Assembly: GCA_963805915.1 (NCBI GenBank) | Contig: CAWDWD010000019.1 | Location: 154,532-218,531 of the forward strand | Source: JAEULH01 sp963805915 | GTDB lineage: Bacteria; Pseudomonadota; Alphaproteobacteria; Rhodospirillales; Defluviicoccaceae | Direction of reading: 5' to 3' | DNA: 64,000 nucleotides | Part shown: in pieces, positions 20,092 through 28,290 of the stretch | Layout of the letters: the number at the start of each line of letters is the position of its first letter | Position numbering within the stretch: the first letter of the stretch is position 1 | Notes under the pieces: model-generated | Seen by the model: only the letters and a program-made list of their open reading frames with translations | Told to the model about the DNA's origin: nothing | Database searches by the model: none | Position numbers and translations under genes: made by a program

Positions 20092-21323
20092 TTATGCAAA
20101 GGGCGCGGCCGTTGATCGCGTCCCTATGCGCCTGACCGGCAGCTTCTCGGCCTTCATCTTCACCAGTTCATCAAACCTTGCCAGCGCAGGCTCGATGATC
20201 TCCTTGTCCAGCCCCTGGATCAGCTCCTCGACAGAGCCGTAAGCGATCGGGTCCAGAACCCATTCGCGATGCTTCACCCAAAGATCTTGGAACATCGCAA
20301 ACGGCTCTTCCCCGTCCTCGATGATGGGGATGAAGGGTATCATGTACTCCGGCACTGTGGCCTGCAGCTCGAGGGGAGCCGAGCGCGGTTTGGTGATATC
20401 GGCAATGACAAAGCGGGAGAGGCCAGCGAGCAGCCGAACAGTCTCGGTGAAGTCCTTGGTCTCCGGCTTGTCGAAGTTAACCACCATTGGGACGAAGTCC
20501 CGTTTACGAAGCTCCGCCCGGAGCCGCTCGAGGACAGCGAGCCGGCCCTCGGTGAACCTTCCAAGGAGAAGGACACCCTTCTTGCCGATGGTGTCGATAA
20601 CGTCGCGGATCTTCTCGTTGTCGAGCAGCAAGTAGATGAACTGCGCAACTTCGATGTTGTCGACGGTGATCTTGGGCTTAGACAGCCCCTTTGAGATCAC
20701 GAGGTCACGCTGTCTTGTTCTCTCTAATTTCAGGTTCCACGCGGAAATGCCGTAAACATAGCAACCCGCGAGATCCGCGCCGGTCAGGTTCGTTTCCACC
20801 AGGTTCGCATTCTGAAGAACGGCCCCGCGGAGATCCGCGCCGGTCAGGTCCGCTCCGGCCAGGTTCGCTCCCGCCAAGGTAGCATGATGAAGAACGGCCC
20901 CGCTGAGGTCCGCCCCGCTCAGGTCGGCCCCCCAGAGCTGACTTGCTCTCATATCCGTCCCGCGGAGGTTCGCTTCGCTGAGGTTGGCCCCGCTGAGATC
21001 CGTCATGAAGAGGTTCGTTGTAGCCTGGAAGAGGTGTGACTTGCTTAAGTCCGCCTGTCCGAGGTCCGCTCCGCGGAGGTTCGCTTCGCGGAGGTTGGCC
21101 CCGTCCAGGTGTGCCCTCCAGAGAGATGCCTTGCTGAGGTTCGCCTTGCTGAGGTCCGCTCCAAAGAGGTAAGCATGCCTTAGGTCCGCCCCAGGTCCGC
21201 CCCGCTTAGGTCCGCCCCGCTTAGGTCTGCACGGTATTCGCGGTTTTGTTGGCTCTGCGTCCGCCAGTCGTTCCAGACGGCAGCTCCCTGCCGTAGTCGG
21301 GCGACATCCTCGGCGTTTGCCAT
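20092..21323 (-). pseudogene. Pentapeptide-repeat protein with TIR-like C-terminal domain, frameshifted near 21190
   Basis: The ancestral start is ATG 21323, giving MANAEDVARLRQGAAVWNDW and NREYRADLSGADLSGADLG. A 4-bp loss (one 15-bp ADLSG unit lacks GCTT at about 21193) shifts the frame. The remaining ~390 codons continue with some 30 pentapeptide A(D/N)LxX units. After a YVYGISAWNLKLERTRQRDL linker comes a domain of about 190 residues with alternating strands and helices (GVLLLGRFTEGRLAVLERLR, FVPMVVNF, SRFVIADITKPRSAPLELQA). That domain resembles the TIR-like/nucleotide-binding C-termini of other pentapeptide proteins. A full product would be about 410 aa. It lies alone on the minus strand between two intron copies. 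A signalling or defence role is plausible but inferred; no catalytic residue is assigned. Confidence 0.7.
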
Positions 21324-21734
21324 CTCCGGGCTCCGGCTGTATGCGATCACAATAGCGCGATAGTCGGCCCGCGTCCATTGTCGGCTGGAATTGGTAGCGT
21401 GCGACCCGACGCCGTTACGCTGCGCAACCGCCGGCGGCACCCATAAGTCCTGATTATGACAAGCCGGCGGAAGTGTCCGGGAAGTCGCCGGCAAGCACCC
21501 TTCCACCAGTGGTGGATTTCGACTTGCCGAGGGCGGTAGAACCCTCCCCTCCCGGCGATATACCGCCCGGAATAATTACTTGCCGCGCCGCCATGGCCAC
21601 CAGCCGCGGCGCTCTCTCGACGATCCGCAGCAGGCGGTCGCGGCTCGCTGCGGAGGTCGTCGACCGCCCTCAGCGCCGCCGCAGCGCGACGACCTTCCGG
21701 CTCGGGTCGATGATGTCCCGCACCAGGCCCGCCC
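21324..21734. other. Unassigned gene remnants between the pentapeptide gene and the SagB relic
   Basis: Minus-strand frames give scraps such as LVRDIIDPSRKVVALRRR followed by a stop (about 21680-21730) and RDRLLRIVERAPRLVAMAA further on. I do not recognise them, and no intact reading frame joins them. The stretch looks like a recombination joint of several gene ends. Confidence 0.35.
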
Positions 21735-22074
21735 CCACTCGATGGATTATTGCGGAGCGCCCAGCGGCTGGATCCGTGCTCCTTCCAGGCGCTGAGGCCC
21801 AAGGTCAGTTCGAAGAACAGGCCCAGCGACACCTCGTCGAGCGGAGAACCCAACCCCTCGGCCGGCCGGAAAAGGTGGTCGTAGGCGAGCATCCCCTCGC
21901 CCGAGACCAGCGGCAGCGGCACGACCGCCGAACCCATGAAACGGCGGAACGGGTTCGGCTGGTTCGCCCAATCGAGCCCGCCGGGCCCGGCGCATACTGG
22001 CGCGGGTTATGCTTGCTCAGCGCGTGATAGCGGCGGACGGTTGTCGCCGCTTCGGCCCAGCCTCCCTCGTTCAT
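21735..22074 (-). pseudogene. Truncated SagB/ThcOx-type nitroreductase-family fragment
   Basis: From ATG 22074 the frame gives TVRRYHALSKHNPRQYAPGP. After a 1-bp loss near 21981 it continues as GLDWANQPNPFRRFMGS, then VSLGLFFELTLGLSAWKEHG and SSRWALRNNPSSG, where it stops matching. This is the N-terminal region typical of SagB-type dehydrogenases, FMN enzymes of the nitroreductase superfamily that oxidise azoline rings in peptide maturation or act in uncharacterised clusters. The FMN-binding remainder (usually another 300 or more residues) is absent, and no SagC/D or precursor peptide is nearby. It is a relic only. Confidence 0.6.
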
Positions 22075-22210
22075 CGGCTGTCCACCTCGCTTCGATCCTG
22101 TTCAACCGGCCGATTATGGAGCCTCAGTTCGGAATGCGGCCGCTTTGTTGTTTATTGCTCCAGGGTAGGCCTGAAGCGTGAGCCACAGTCGCTGCCCGTC
22201 AAGAAGCCGC

Positions 22211-22282
22211 ATCGGGTAGGAGGGCGCCTTGCGGCGGCCCTCCTCCCACGCCACCGTGCGTACGGTTCCGTACACGGCGGTT
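22211..22282 (-). ncRNA. Group II intron domains V and VI
   Basis: Domain V at about 22251-22282 (minus strand) folds as CCGCCGTGTACG, loop GAAC, CGTACGCACGGTGG, a stem with an internal 2-nt bulge. The CCGC at its base fits the CGC catalytic triad of class C. Domain VI at about 22215-22247 is a GC-rich hairpin with a GCAA loop. These form the ribozyme active site and the branch-point helix. Confidence 0.7.
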
Positions 22283-23781
22283 CATGAAGCGTAGTTGAGG
22301 CGGCGGTGCCGGTCGAGCAGGCTGACCAGCCCGAGATTGCGGAAGAAGCCGGCCCGGAAGGCGTCGTTCATGTGGCTGGCCCCGGCGTTCCACCAGGGGC
22401 CGTGTCCGTTGTAGGCGGATACCCATGCCCGTTCCTCCGCGAGCCCCCGCTGCATCAGGCGCATCGCTCGTGTCCTCGGCCGCTTGCACTGGCGCCAGAT
22501 CAGACAGCGCAGGCGCCGCCTGATCCAGCCGTCCAGCGCCTCGAAGATGCCCCTGGCCTCAGCCAACCGGAAGTAGGCGATCCAGCCGGCGAGGATCGGG
22601 GCGAGGTCTTCGATCGTGCGCCCGAGGCTGCGGCCCCGGCCCTGGCGCCACAACGCCCGAAGCTTGCCCTTGAACCGCGCCACGCTCGCAGGTGCCACAC
22701 GCAGGCGCGGCGCCCGGTGGGCGGTCATGGTGAAGCCCAGGAAGCTGCGCTTCCAGGGGCGGTCCACGGCGCTCTTGGCGACGTTGACCGCGAGCCGCAG
22801 TCGCTCGGCCGGGAACCGGGTGATCGACGCCATCACCCGTTCGCCCGCCCGCCGGGACCGCACATGGATGTTGCAGTCGTCGGCGTAGCGGACGAAGGCA
22901 TGGCCGCGTCGCTCCAGTTCCTTGTCGAGGTCGTCGAGCAGGATGTTCGACAACAGCGGCGACAAGGGACCGCCCTGCGGCGTCCCCTCGGTCCGCGCCG
23001 TCGCCACCCCGTCCGCCATCAACCCGGCCCGCAGATAGCGGCGGATCAGCCGCAACACCCGCTTGTCTTCGACCTTGCGCGCCACCCGTGCCATCAGCAC
23101 GTCGTGGTTCACCCGGTCGAAGAACCTCTCCAGGTCGATGTCCACCATCCAGCGCCGGCCCGCCGCCACATGGCCGCGCGCGGCCAACACCGCTTGGTGG
23201 GCGCTTCGCCCCGGCCGGAAGCCGTAGGAGGCGTCCGAGAAACCCGGGTCAAAGAGCGGTGAGAGTCCCTGATGCAGCGCCTGCTGGATCAGCCGGTCCA
23301 CGACCGTGGGGATACCCAAGGTCCGCGTGCCGCCGCCGGGCTTCGGAATATCCACCCGGCGCACCGGCTGCGGCCGGTACCGGCCGGCCAGCAGGTCTTC
23401 CTTGATGCGCGGCCAGTGTTCCACCAAGAATGCCTTGAGGCCGTCGACGGTCATCGCGTCAACGCCCGCGGCGCCCCTGTTGGCCACCACGCGGTGGTAG
23501 GCCGCCCTCATGTTCTCCCGGTCGACGATCGCCTCCAGCAACCGGGCCGTCGCCTCCGGGCGGGCAGAGGCGGGCGGTGCCGCAGCGCTCGACGCACCCA
23601 GCCCCTGCTCTCGCGGCTTCCGGCCGCTACCCTCGGGACAGGCGCCGGGCATCCCAGCCCGGCCTTCGGCGTCCTCTCGCACCATCGAACCGTCCGCTTG
23701 CCGTCCGGCACTCCATGTTCGGCCCTTCGCCGCCCGGTCAAGGCAAGCTACTATGGCCTCTGCTGACTCCTGCCGTCCCAT
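22282..23781 (-). CDS. Group II intron reverse transcriptase/maturase (LtrA family)
   Basis: 499 aa from ATG 23781 (MGRQESAEAIVACLDRA); the frame is open further upstream but that part is intron RNA domain. RT blocks are clear: HRVVANRGAAGVDAMTVDGL, RRVDIPKPGGGTRTLGIP, DASYGFRPGRSAHQAV, WMVDIDLERFFDRVNHD, GTPQGGPLSPLLSNILLDDL and the catalytic FVRYADDCNIHV near residue 285. A maturase X/thumb domain follows (FLGFTM, then APILAGWIAYFRLAEA). There is no C-terminal HNH domain, as usual for class C. It splices and mobilises the surrounding intron. The reading frame appears intact. Confidence 0.93.
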   Translation of the reverse strand: MGRQESAEAIVACLDRAAKGRTWSAGRQADGSMVREDAEGRAGMPGACPEGSGRKPREQGLGASSAAAPPASARPEATARLLEAIVDRENMRAAYHRVVANRGAAGVDAMTVDGLKAFLVEHWPRIKEDLLAGRYRPQPVRRVDIPKPGGGTRTLGIPTVVDRLIQQALHQGLSPLFDPGFSDASYGFRPGRSAHQAVLAARGHVAAGRRWMVDIDLERFFDRVNHDVLMARVARKVEDKRVLRLIRRYLRAGLMADGVATARTEGTPQGGPLSPLLSNILLDDLDKELERRGHAFVRYADDCNIHVRSRRAGERVMASITRFPAERLRLAVNVAKSAVDRPWKRSFLGFTMTAHRAPRLRVAPASVARFKGKLRALWRQGRGRSLGRTIEDLAPILAGWIAYFRLAEARGIFEALDGWIRRRLRCLIWRQCKRPRTRAMRLMQRGLAEERAWVSAYNGHGPWWNAGASHMNDAFRAGFFRNLGLVSLLDRHRRLNYAS

Positions 23782-24163
23782 CCCGACGCCTCGCGGCGCC
23801 GGTAGCACACCTGAAACCAGGGGCAGGCCGGCAGGCCTCCCAGGGTAAGACGCGCGACCTTCGTCCCACATACCCGCCGCATATACGCCCAGACCCTCCG
23901 GGTGACATCGGGCTTTGGGTCTTCACGCCCCCTCGCCCAGGGTCTCGGCGCCTCCTATGCGGTTCCTGTTCGTCGGGCCAGGACTTTGCCTGCAGCTTCC
24001 TTCAGACCCCGCCTCGCGGCGACGCCCTTGCTGTTCGGCTAACGGTTCCCGTCACCAGGGCCCGTAGAGGACTTCCACCTCCAAGTCGGCCAACTCACCA
24101 CCACAGCGAGCCAACCAGCGCCGTCATGGCGCTACGCGCCATGCCTGGCGCACACGAAAAAAA

Positions 24164-24187
24164 AAGCCGGGCTAAAAAGCCCGGCTT
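24164..24187 (-). terminator. Strong Rho-independent terminator at the intron insertion site
   Basis: Read on the minus strand: AAGCCGGGCT, a 4-nt T loop, AGCCCGGCTT, then an uninterrupted T-run to about 24157. It follows the microORF stop (24206) by 18 bp. The group II intron begins 4 bp past the T-run. Confidence 0.88.
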
Positions 24188-24205
24188 AAGTCCAACAGGG
24201 AGGCT

Positions 24206-24301
24206 TCACGTCTGGGAGACGTAGGACCCGTCAGGAACGAGCCCCTTTCGAGCCTTGCGCTCGAAACCGTGGAAGAGTTCGATGCTGCAGCGCAACACCA
24301 T
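24206..24301 (-). CDS. 31-codon microORF, unknown function
   Basis: ATG 24301 to TGA 24206 would encode a peptide opening MVLRCSIELFHGFERKARKG and ending VPDGSYVSQT. Its stop is followed closely by a strong terminator, and nothing else on this strand needs that terminator: the LysR gene stops at 24486, with 184 bp and a low-GC stretch between. Part of the ORF forms a hairpin (TTTCGAGC/GCTCGAAA), and ACGTCT/AGACGT forms another, so a small structured RNA is an alternative reading. No Shine-Dalgarno stands out. I do not recognise the peptide. Confidence 0.45.
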   Translation of the reverse strand: MVLRCSIELFHGFERKARKGLVPDGSYVSQT

Positions 24302-24485
24302 GGTTTACTTATATATCGGTTTTTGCGGACAGCGCAAACCAAAGATTGTGCACCGCACATATGCGGCTGACGCATAACCGCGGGAAACACCGCGACTGAT
24401 GTTCACCTATTTGGCGATCGATCATGCCGGGGCGAGTTCGGCGTTCAGACTGGTCTTCCGACGGAAGGATCCCTTACGGGGACGC

Positions 24486-25376
24486 TCAGCCGTTCAGCTC
24501 CTCGACCTTGCGGACGATAAAGTCACGAAAGACCGTGATCCGGTTGGAATTGCGCAGCTCGCCCGGATAGACGAAGTAGACATCCACGTCAGGCCCGCGC
24601 AGTTCTGGCAGGATCTCGACCAGATTCCCCGTCTCCAGGTTCAGATAGTGCGGCAGGGCGCCGATGCCGATGCCGCTCTGCACCGCGCGGAAAATTCCAT
24701 AGGTGCTGTTGACCTTCAGGTAGGCCTTGCGTTTGGCGCCGTCCTTGGTGCCGGCCTCGAGCAGCCAATTCAAGTTGGGCACAGGCGGGCGGGCGTCCTC
24801 GCCGAATACCACCAGGCGGTGGTGATCGAGGTCCTCCGGTTTGCGCGGCAAGCCGTGTTTCTGCAGGTAGCCGGGCGCGGCGAAGACGTGGTAGCGCAGC
24901 ACCATCAGCCGGCGCTGAACCAGATCGGACTGGGTCGGCGGGGTCAGGCGGATGGCGACATCGGCCTGACGCATCGACAGGTCGAGTTCGTTGTCCGACA
25001 GCACCAGCGACACCTCGATATCGGGGTAGTCCTCGAGAAACTCCTTCAGCCGCGGCGCCAGCCAGACCGAGCCGAAGGCGAGGGTCGTGGTGACCTTCAG
25101 GGGCCCCTGCGGACGCTCACGGCTCTCGATGATGCGTGACTCGACCATGTTCAGTTTGGCCAGAATTTCCCGCGCCGCCTTGAACATGATCTCGCCCTGT
25201 TCGGTCAGGACGAGCCCGCGGGCGTGACGGTGGAACAGCGGAACCTGCAGGCTTTCCTCGAGCGCGCCAACCTGCCGGCTCACCGCCGATTGGCTCAGGT
25301 TCAAGGTATCGCCGGCGTGGGTGAAGCTCCCCGCCTCGGCCACCGCAAAAAATATGCGCAGCTTGTCCCAGTCCAT
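24486..25376 (-). CDS. LysR-family transcriptional regulator
   Basis: 296 aa from ATG 25376 (MDWDKLRIFFAVAEAGSFTH). The N-terminal winged helix has LNLSQSAVSRQVGALEESLQ and PLFHRHARGLVLTEQGE. The effector domain begins near residue 90 (GPLKVTTTLAFGSVWLAP) and includes SGIGIGALPHYL. The target and inducer are unknown; its neighbour on the same strand is trxB (113 bp upstream), which suggests but does not prove a redox link. No LysR box could be assigned. Confidence 0.92.
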   Translation of the reverse strand: MDWDKLRIFFAVAEAGSFTHAGDTLNLSQSAVSRQVGALEESLQVPLFHRHARGLVLTEQGEIMFKAAREILAKLNMVESRIIESRERPQGPLKVTTTLAFGSVWLAPRLKEFLEDYPDIEVSLVLSDNELDLSMRQADVAIRLTPPTQSDLVQRRLMVLRYHVFAAPGYLQKHGLPRKPEDLDHHRLVVFGEDARPPVPNLNWLLEAGTKDGAKRKAYLKVNSTYGIFRAVQSGIGIGALPHYLNLETGNLVEILPELRGPDVDVYFVYPGELRNSNRITVFRDFIVRKVEELNG

Positions 25377-25489
25377 CACGCCCCCTCGTCTCCCTCGTAA
25401 AGCCCCGTTCTTTGCGGCACAGGATTCAAGCCGCCCTTCACGGACGGTTAGACCGATCGGGCTTGGCCCGTGGCTGTCTTGAAACGCGA

Positions 25490-26458
25490 TTACGCGGCCG
25501 TTTCGACGGCTTGTTCTTGTTCCACCAGAAAACGCTCGGCCTCGAGAGCGGCCATGCAGCCGGTCCCCGCCGCGGTCACGGCCTGGCGAAAGATCTTGTC
25601 CTGGACGTCACCGGCGGCAAAGACCCCGGGAATGTTGGTCGCGGTGCTGTCAGGAATCGTGACAATGTAGCCCTCCGCGTCCATCGTGATCTGTCCTTGG
25701 AACAACTCGGTGTTGGGCGTGTGACCGATGGCGATGAATACGCCGTCGACGGCGATTTCTTTGAGCGCGTCGCCGCTCGTTGTGGGGCGAAGGACGACGC
25801 CGGTGACGCCGGGCGGCATGTCGGTGCCGACGATCTCGTCGACAACGTGATCCCACACCACCTCGATCTTCGCGTTGCGGAAAAGTCTGTCCTGCAGAAT
25901 CTTATCGGCGCGGAGCTCGTCGCGGCGATGGACCAGCGTCACCTTGGCGGCGAAGTTCGTCAGAAAGATAGCCTCTTCGACCGCCGTGTTGCCGCCGCCG
26001 ATCACTGCGACATGCTTGTCGCGAAAGAAGAAGCCGTCGCAGGTGGCGCAGGCCGAGACGCCGAACCCCTGGAAGCGCTCCTCGCTGGCGAGGCCCAGCC
26101 ACCGCGCCGATGCGCCGGTGCAGATGATCAGCGTCTCGCCGGTGTATGTTTCGCCGGAATCGCCGGTGAGCACGAATGGCCGCCGCGACAGGTCGGCGGC
26201 GACGACCGTATCGTCAATCATCCGCGCGCCGACCTTCGCCGCCTGCCGATCCATCTGCTCCATCATCCACGGGCCTTGAACCGTGTCGGCGTAGCCCGGA
26301 TAGTTTTCCACGTCGGTGGTGATGGTCAGTTGGCCGCCCGGCTGAAGCCCCTTGATGAGTGTCGGCTGGAGGTTGGCACGGGCGGCATAAATCGCGGCGG
26401 TATAGCCGGCCGGACCCGATCCAAGAATAATCGCTTTGCTGAGTCCCCGCTCGGTCAT
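25490..26458 (-). CDS. trxB: Thioredoxin reductase
   Basis: 322 aa (MTERGLSKAIILGSGPAGYT). It transfers electrons from NADPH through FAD to thioredoxin. GSGPAGYTAAIYAARA near residue 13 binds FAD, SACATCDGFFF near 138 holds the CATC redox pair, VIGGGNTAVEEAIFL near 157 binds NADPH, and GVFAAGDVQDKIFRQAVTAAGTG closes the FAD site. Length and order match the low-molecular-weight bacterial enzyme. It is divergent from the Lrp gene, from which an IS element now separates it. Confidence 0.96.
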   Translation of the reverse strand: MTERGLSKAIILGSGPAGYTAAIYAARANLQPTLIKGLQPGGQLTITTDVENYPGYADTVQGPWMMEQMDRQAAKVGARMIDDTVVAADLSRRPFVLTGDSGETYTGETLIICTGASARWLGLASEERFQGFGVSACATCDGFFFRDKHVAVIGGGNTAVEEAIFLTNFAAKVTLVHRRDELRADKILQDRLFRNAKIEVVWDHVVDEIVGTDMPPGVTGVVLRPTTSGDALKEIAVDGVFIAIGHTPNTELFQGQITMDAEGYIVTIPDSTATNIPGVFAAGDVQDKIFRQAVTAAGTGCMAALEAERFLVEQEQAVETAA

Positions 26459-26619
26459 GATTCTCGGCTCCGCATCTCCGCGCCTCGCGTGCTCTCGCCC
26501 CGTTCCTCAATGGACGGCAACATACGGGCGCCCACCGTAACAGACAAGAGGCCGCGCCCGAAGCGCTTCGGTAGCCCGGCAAGCCGGCAACATGACCCGA
26601 ATCGGGCCTCAATGGCCTT

Positions 26620-27657
26620 CCTGATTACGCATGAACCTCAGCCAGTTTGAGGAGGCGATATGGCATTGGCGGGGTTCGGACGGCGGCCCAGCCGAGGCGG
26701 GGCATCATGGCGACGAGATCGTAGCGCCGATTGAAGCGGTATTCGAACTCGGCCAGGTAGCGGGGGATGTGCTTTTGGCGGATGGCGCGGTATGTGCCGG
26801 TGATGGCGGTCTTGATGTTGCCGAGCGCCGTGTTGACCCACTTGAAAGCGGGTGTCAGCACCGCCTTGCGGCCGGATCCTGTGCGGATCGGCTGATGCGT
26901 GCATCCCGCATCCGCGACACCGCGGAAGCAGCTGAGGCCGTCGCTGACGACGGTGCTGGTGGGATCGAGGCTGCGTCGGGCCAGTTTTTCGACCTCCTTG
27001 CGCCGAAAGCCGATGACCCGGCGCAGCTTCAGGCGCACCGGCTTGCCCTCGGGCGTGGTTTCGACGGCGACGATGATCGGCGTCTTGCCGGGCGCGCCGC
27101 GACCGCGCTTGCCACCGGAGCGTTCGCCACCGAGATAGGCGTCGTCCATTTCGACCCGACCGGTCAGGCGCTTGCCGGCATCCCGCTCCATCATCACCTG
27201 CATCAGCTTGTGTTTGAGCTTCCAGGCGGTGTTCTGGGTCACACCGAGGCGACGGCCGAGTTCGAGGCTGGAGATCCCGCCCTTGCTCTGCGTCAGGTGG
27301 TACATGGTGCGAAACCAAGTGCGCAGCGGCACCTTGGTCGAGGCGAAGATCGTGCCGGCCATCAGCGAGGTCTGCCGGCGGCAGGACGTGCACTGGTAGA
27401 GGGCACGGGTCTTGATGATGCAGTGATTCCGCCCGCCGCAGCCGGGGCAGACAAAGCCTTGCGGCCAACGCCAGCCGAGCACGACCTCCCGACACCGATC
27501 CTCGCTCCCGTAAAGCTCATCGAACCGCGCCTCGCTGAGCCCCTTCTGAAACTGAACACGATTGCGCGCCATGCCTCAACCCCGCCTGTCTCCTTATATG
27601 TTATATGTTCCCGATTTGCACCACGCCCCGGCAGGCTGAGAAAGAAGCGTAATCAGG
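26620..27657 (-). mobile_element. IS1595-family insertion sequence with perfect 8-bp target duplication
   Basis: Terminal inverted repeats CCTGATTACGC (26620-26630) and GCGTAATCAGG (27647-27657) bound 1038 bp. The flanking ATGGCCTT occurs at both 26612-26619 and 27658-27665, an exact 8-bp duplication as expected for IS1595 elements. Intact ends, duplication and transposase point to a recent insertion. It landed in the intergenic region between trxB and the Lrp regulator. Confidence 0.93.
26625..27572 (-). CDS. IS1595-family transposase
   Basis: 315 aa. An N-terminal zinc ribbon (CPGCGGRNHCII and YQCTSCRRQTS) precedes a helical linker with the TQNTAWKLKHKLMQVMM region. The DDE-type catalytic core starts at GRVEMDDAYLGGERSGGKRG. 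A second catalytic Asp is probably in STVVSDGLSCF, and the IS1595 region ending FKWVNTALGNIKTAITGTY follows. The frame is intact and the element is probably active. The stop codon lies inside the left inverted-repeat region. Confidence 0.93.
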   Translation of the reverse strand: MARNRVQFQKGLSEARFDELYGSEDRCREVVLGWRWPQGFVCPGCGGRNHCIIKTRALYQCTSCRRQTSLMAGTIFASTKVPLRTWFRTMYHLTQSKGGISSLELGRRLGVTQNTAWKLKHKLMQVMMERDAGKRLTGRVEMDDAYLGGERSGGKRGRGAPGKTPIIVAVETTPEGKPVRLKLRRVIGFRRKEVEKLARRSLDPTSTVVSDGLSCFRGVADAGCTHQPIRTGSGRKAVLTPAFKWVNTALGNIKTAITGTYRAIRQKHIPRYLAEFEYRFNRRYDLVAMMPRLGWAAVRTPPMPYRLLKLAEVHA

Positions 27658-27729
27658 ATGGCCTTTGTCCGGCGGCCGCGGTTGTGTAACATCGTTGCGC
27701 GCCAGAGGCGGAAATTGGAGAAAAAACAC

Positions 27730-28230
27730 GTGCGCCGGGTTAAATTGGATAAAATCGATCAACGCATCCTTCACGACCTGCAGGCGAACGGCCGGATTAC
27801 CAACGTCGAGCTGGCCCAGCGGGCGGGCATTTCGGCGCCGCCGTGCCTGCGGCGCGTCCGTGCGCTGGAGCAGGCCGGCTTCGTGCGCGGCTATCACGCC
27901 GAGATCGAGCCGCGGGCGCTCGGCTATAACGTCTCGGTGTTCGTCCTTGTCGGCCTCGATAGCCAAGCCGAGGCCGATCTTGAGGATTTCGAGGCGCGCA
28001 TCTCCGCCTGGCCGCAGGTACGCGAGTGCTACATGCTTGCCGGAGAAACCGACTTCTTGCTGAAAGTCGTGGCCGAGGATTGGGACACCTACCAGAAATT
28101 CCTGACCGAGAAACTGACCCCCGCCCCCCACGTCGCCCATGTCAAGTCGGCCCTGTCGATCAGGACTTCCAAATACCGGCCGGGCGTGCCAATTCCGCTC
28201 GACGGCGACAAGGTCGAGACCGCCGAGTGA
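27730..28230 (+). CDS. Lrp/AsnC-family transcriptional regulator
   Basis: 166 aa from GTG 27730 (RRVKLDKIDQRILHDLQANG) with GGAG about 10 nt upstream. The HTH reads NVELAQRAGISAPPCLRRVRALEQAGFV. The RAM/AsnC effector domain follows, with GYNVSVFVLVGLD and VRECYMLAGETDFLLKVVAED. Its ligand is probably an amino acid by family. The IS element ends 73 bp before the start and may have displaced upstream control sequence. Confidence 0.92.
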   Translation: MRRVKLDKIDQRILHDLQANGRITNVELAQRAGISAPPCLRRVRALEQAGFVRGYHAEIEPRALGYNVSVFVLVGLDSQAEADLEDFEARISAWPQVRECYMLAGETDFLLKVVAEDWDTYQKFLTEKLTPAPHVAHVKSALSIRTSKYRPGVPIPLDGDKVETAE

Positions 28231-28290
28231 CGGAGATTGACGGCCCACTGCGATCGTATACAGTCGGCGACCTGATCAAGGAGGGTGATT

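Larger units (their letters stand above)
22211..24153 (-). mobile_element. Group II intron, bacterial class C type, complete
   Basis: The 5' end GTGCGCCAGG starts at 24153 and the 3' end ...CTACCCGAT falls at 22211, giving about 1.94 kb, the compact size of class C introns. It contains a maturase ORF without an HNH endonuclease domain, and domains V and VI at the 3' end. The 5' splice junction lies directly behind a strong hairpin terminator (24164-24187) read in the same direction. Insertion just after terminator hairpins is the known target preference of class C introns. The boundaries are deduced from the consensus ends and comparison with the partial copy at 19690, so they may be off by a base or two. 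Confidence 0.85.

Noticed and set aside
24172..24390. 72-codon minus-strand frame over the microORF
   Set aside because: It runs through the terminator stem-loop and is Cys/Ser/Arg-rich without a start signal; the 31-codon frame ending before the terminator is the better reading.
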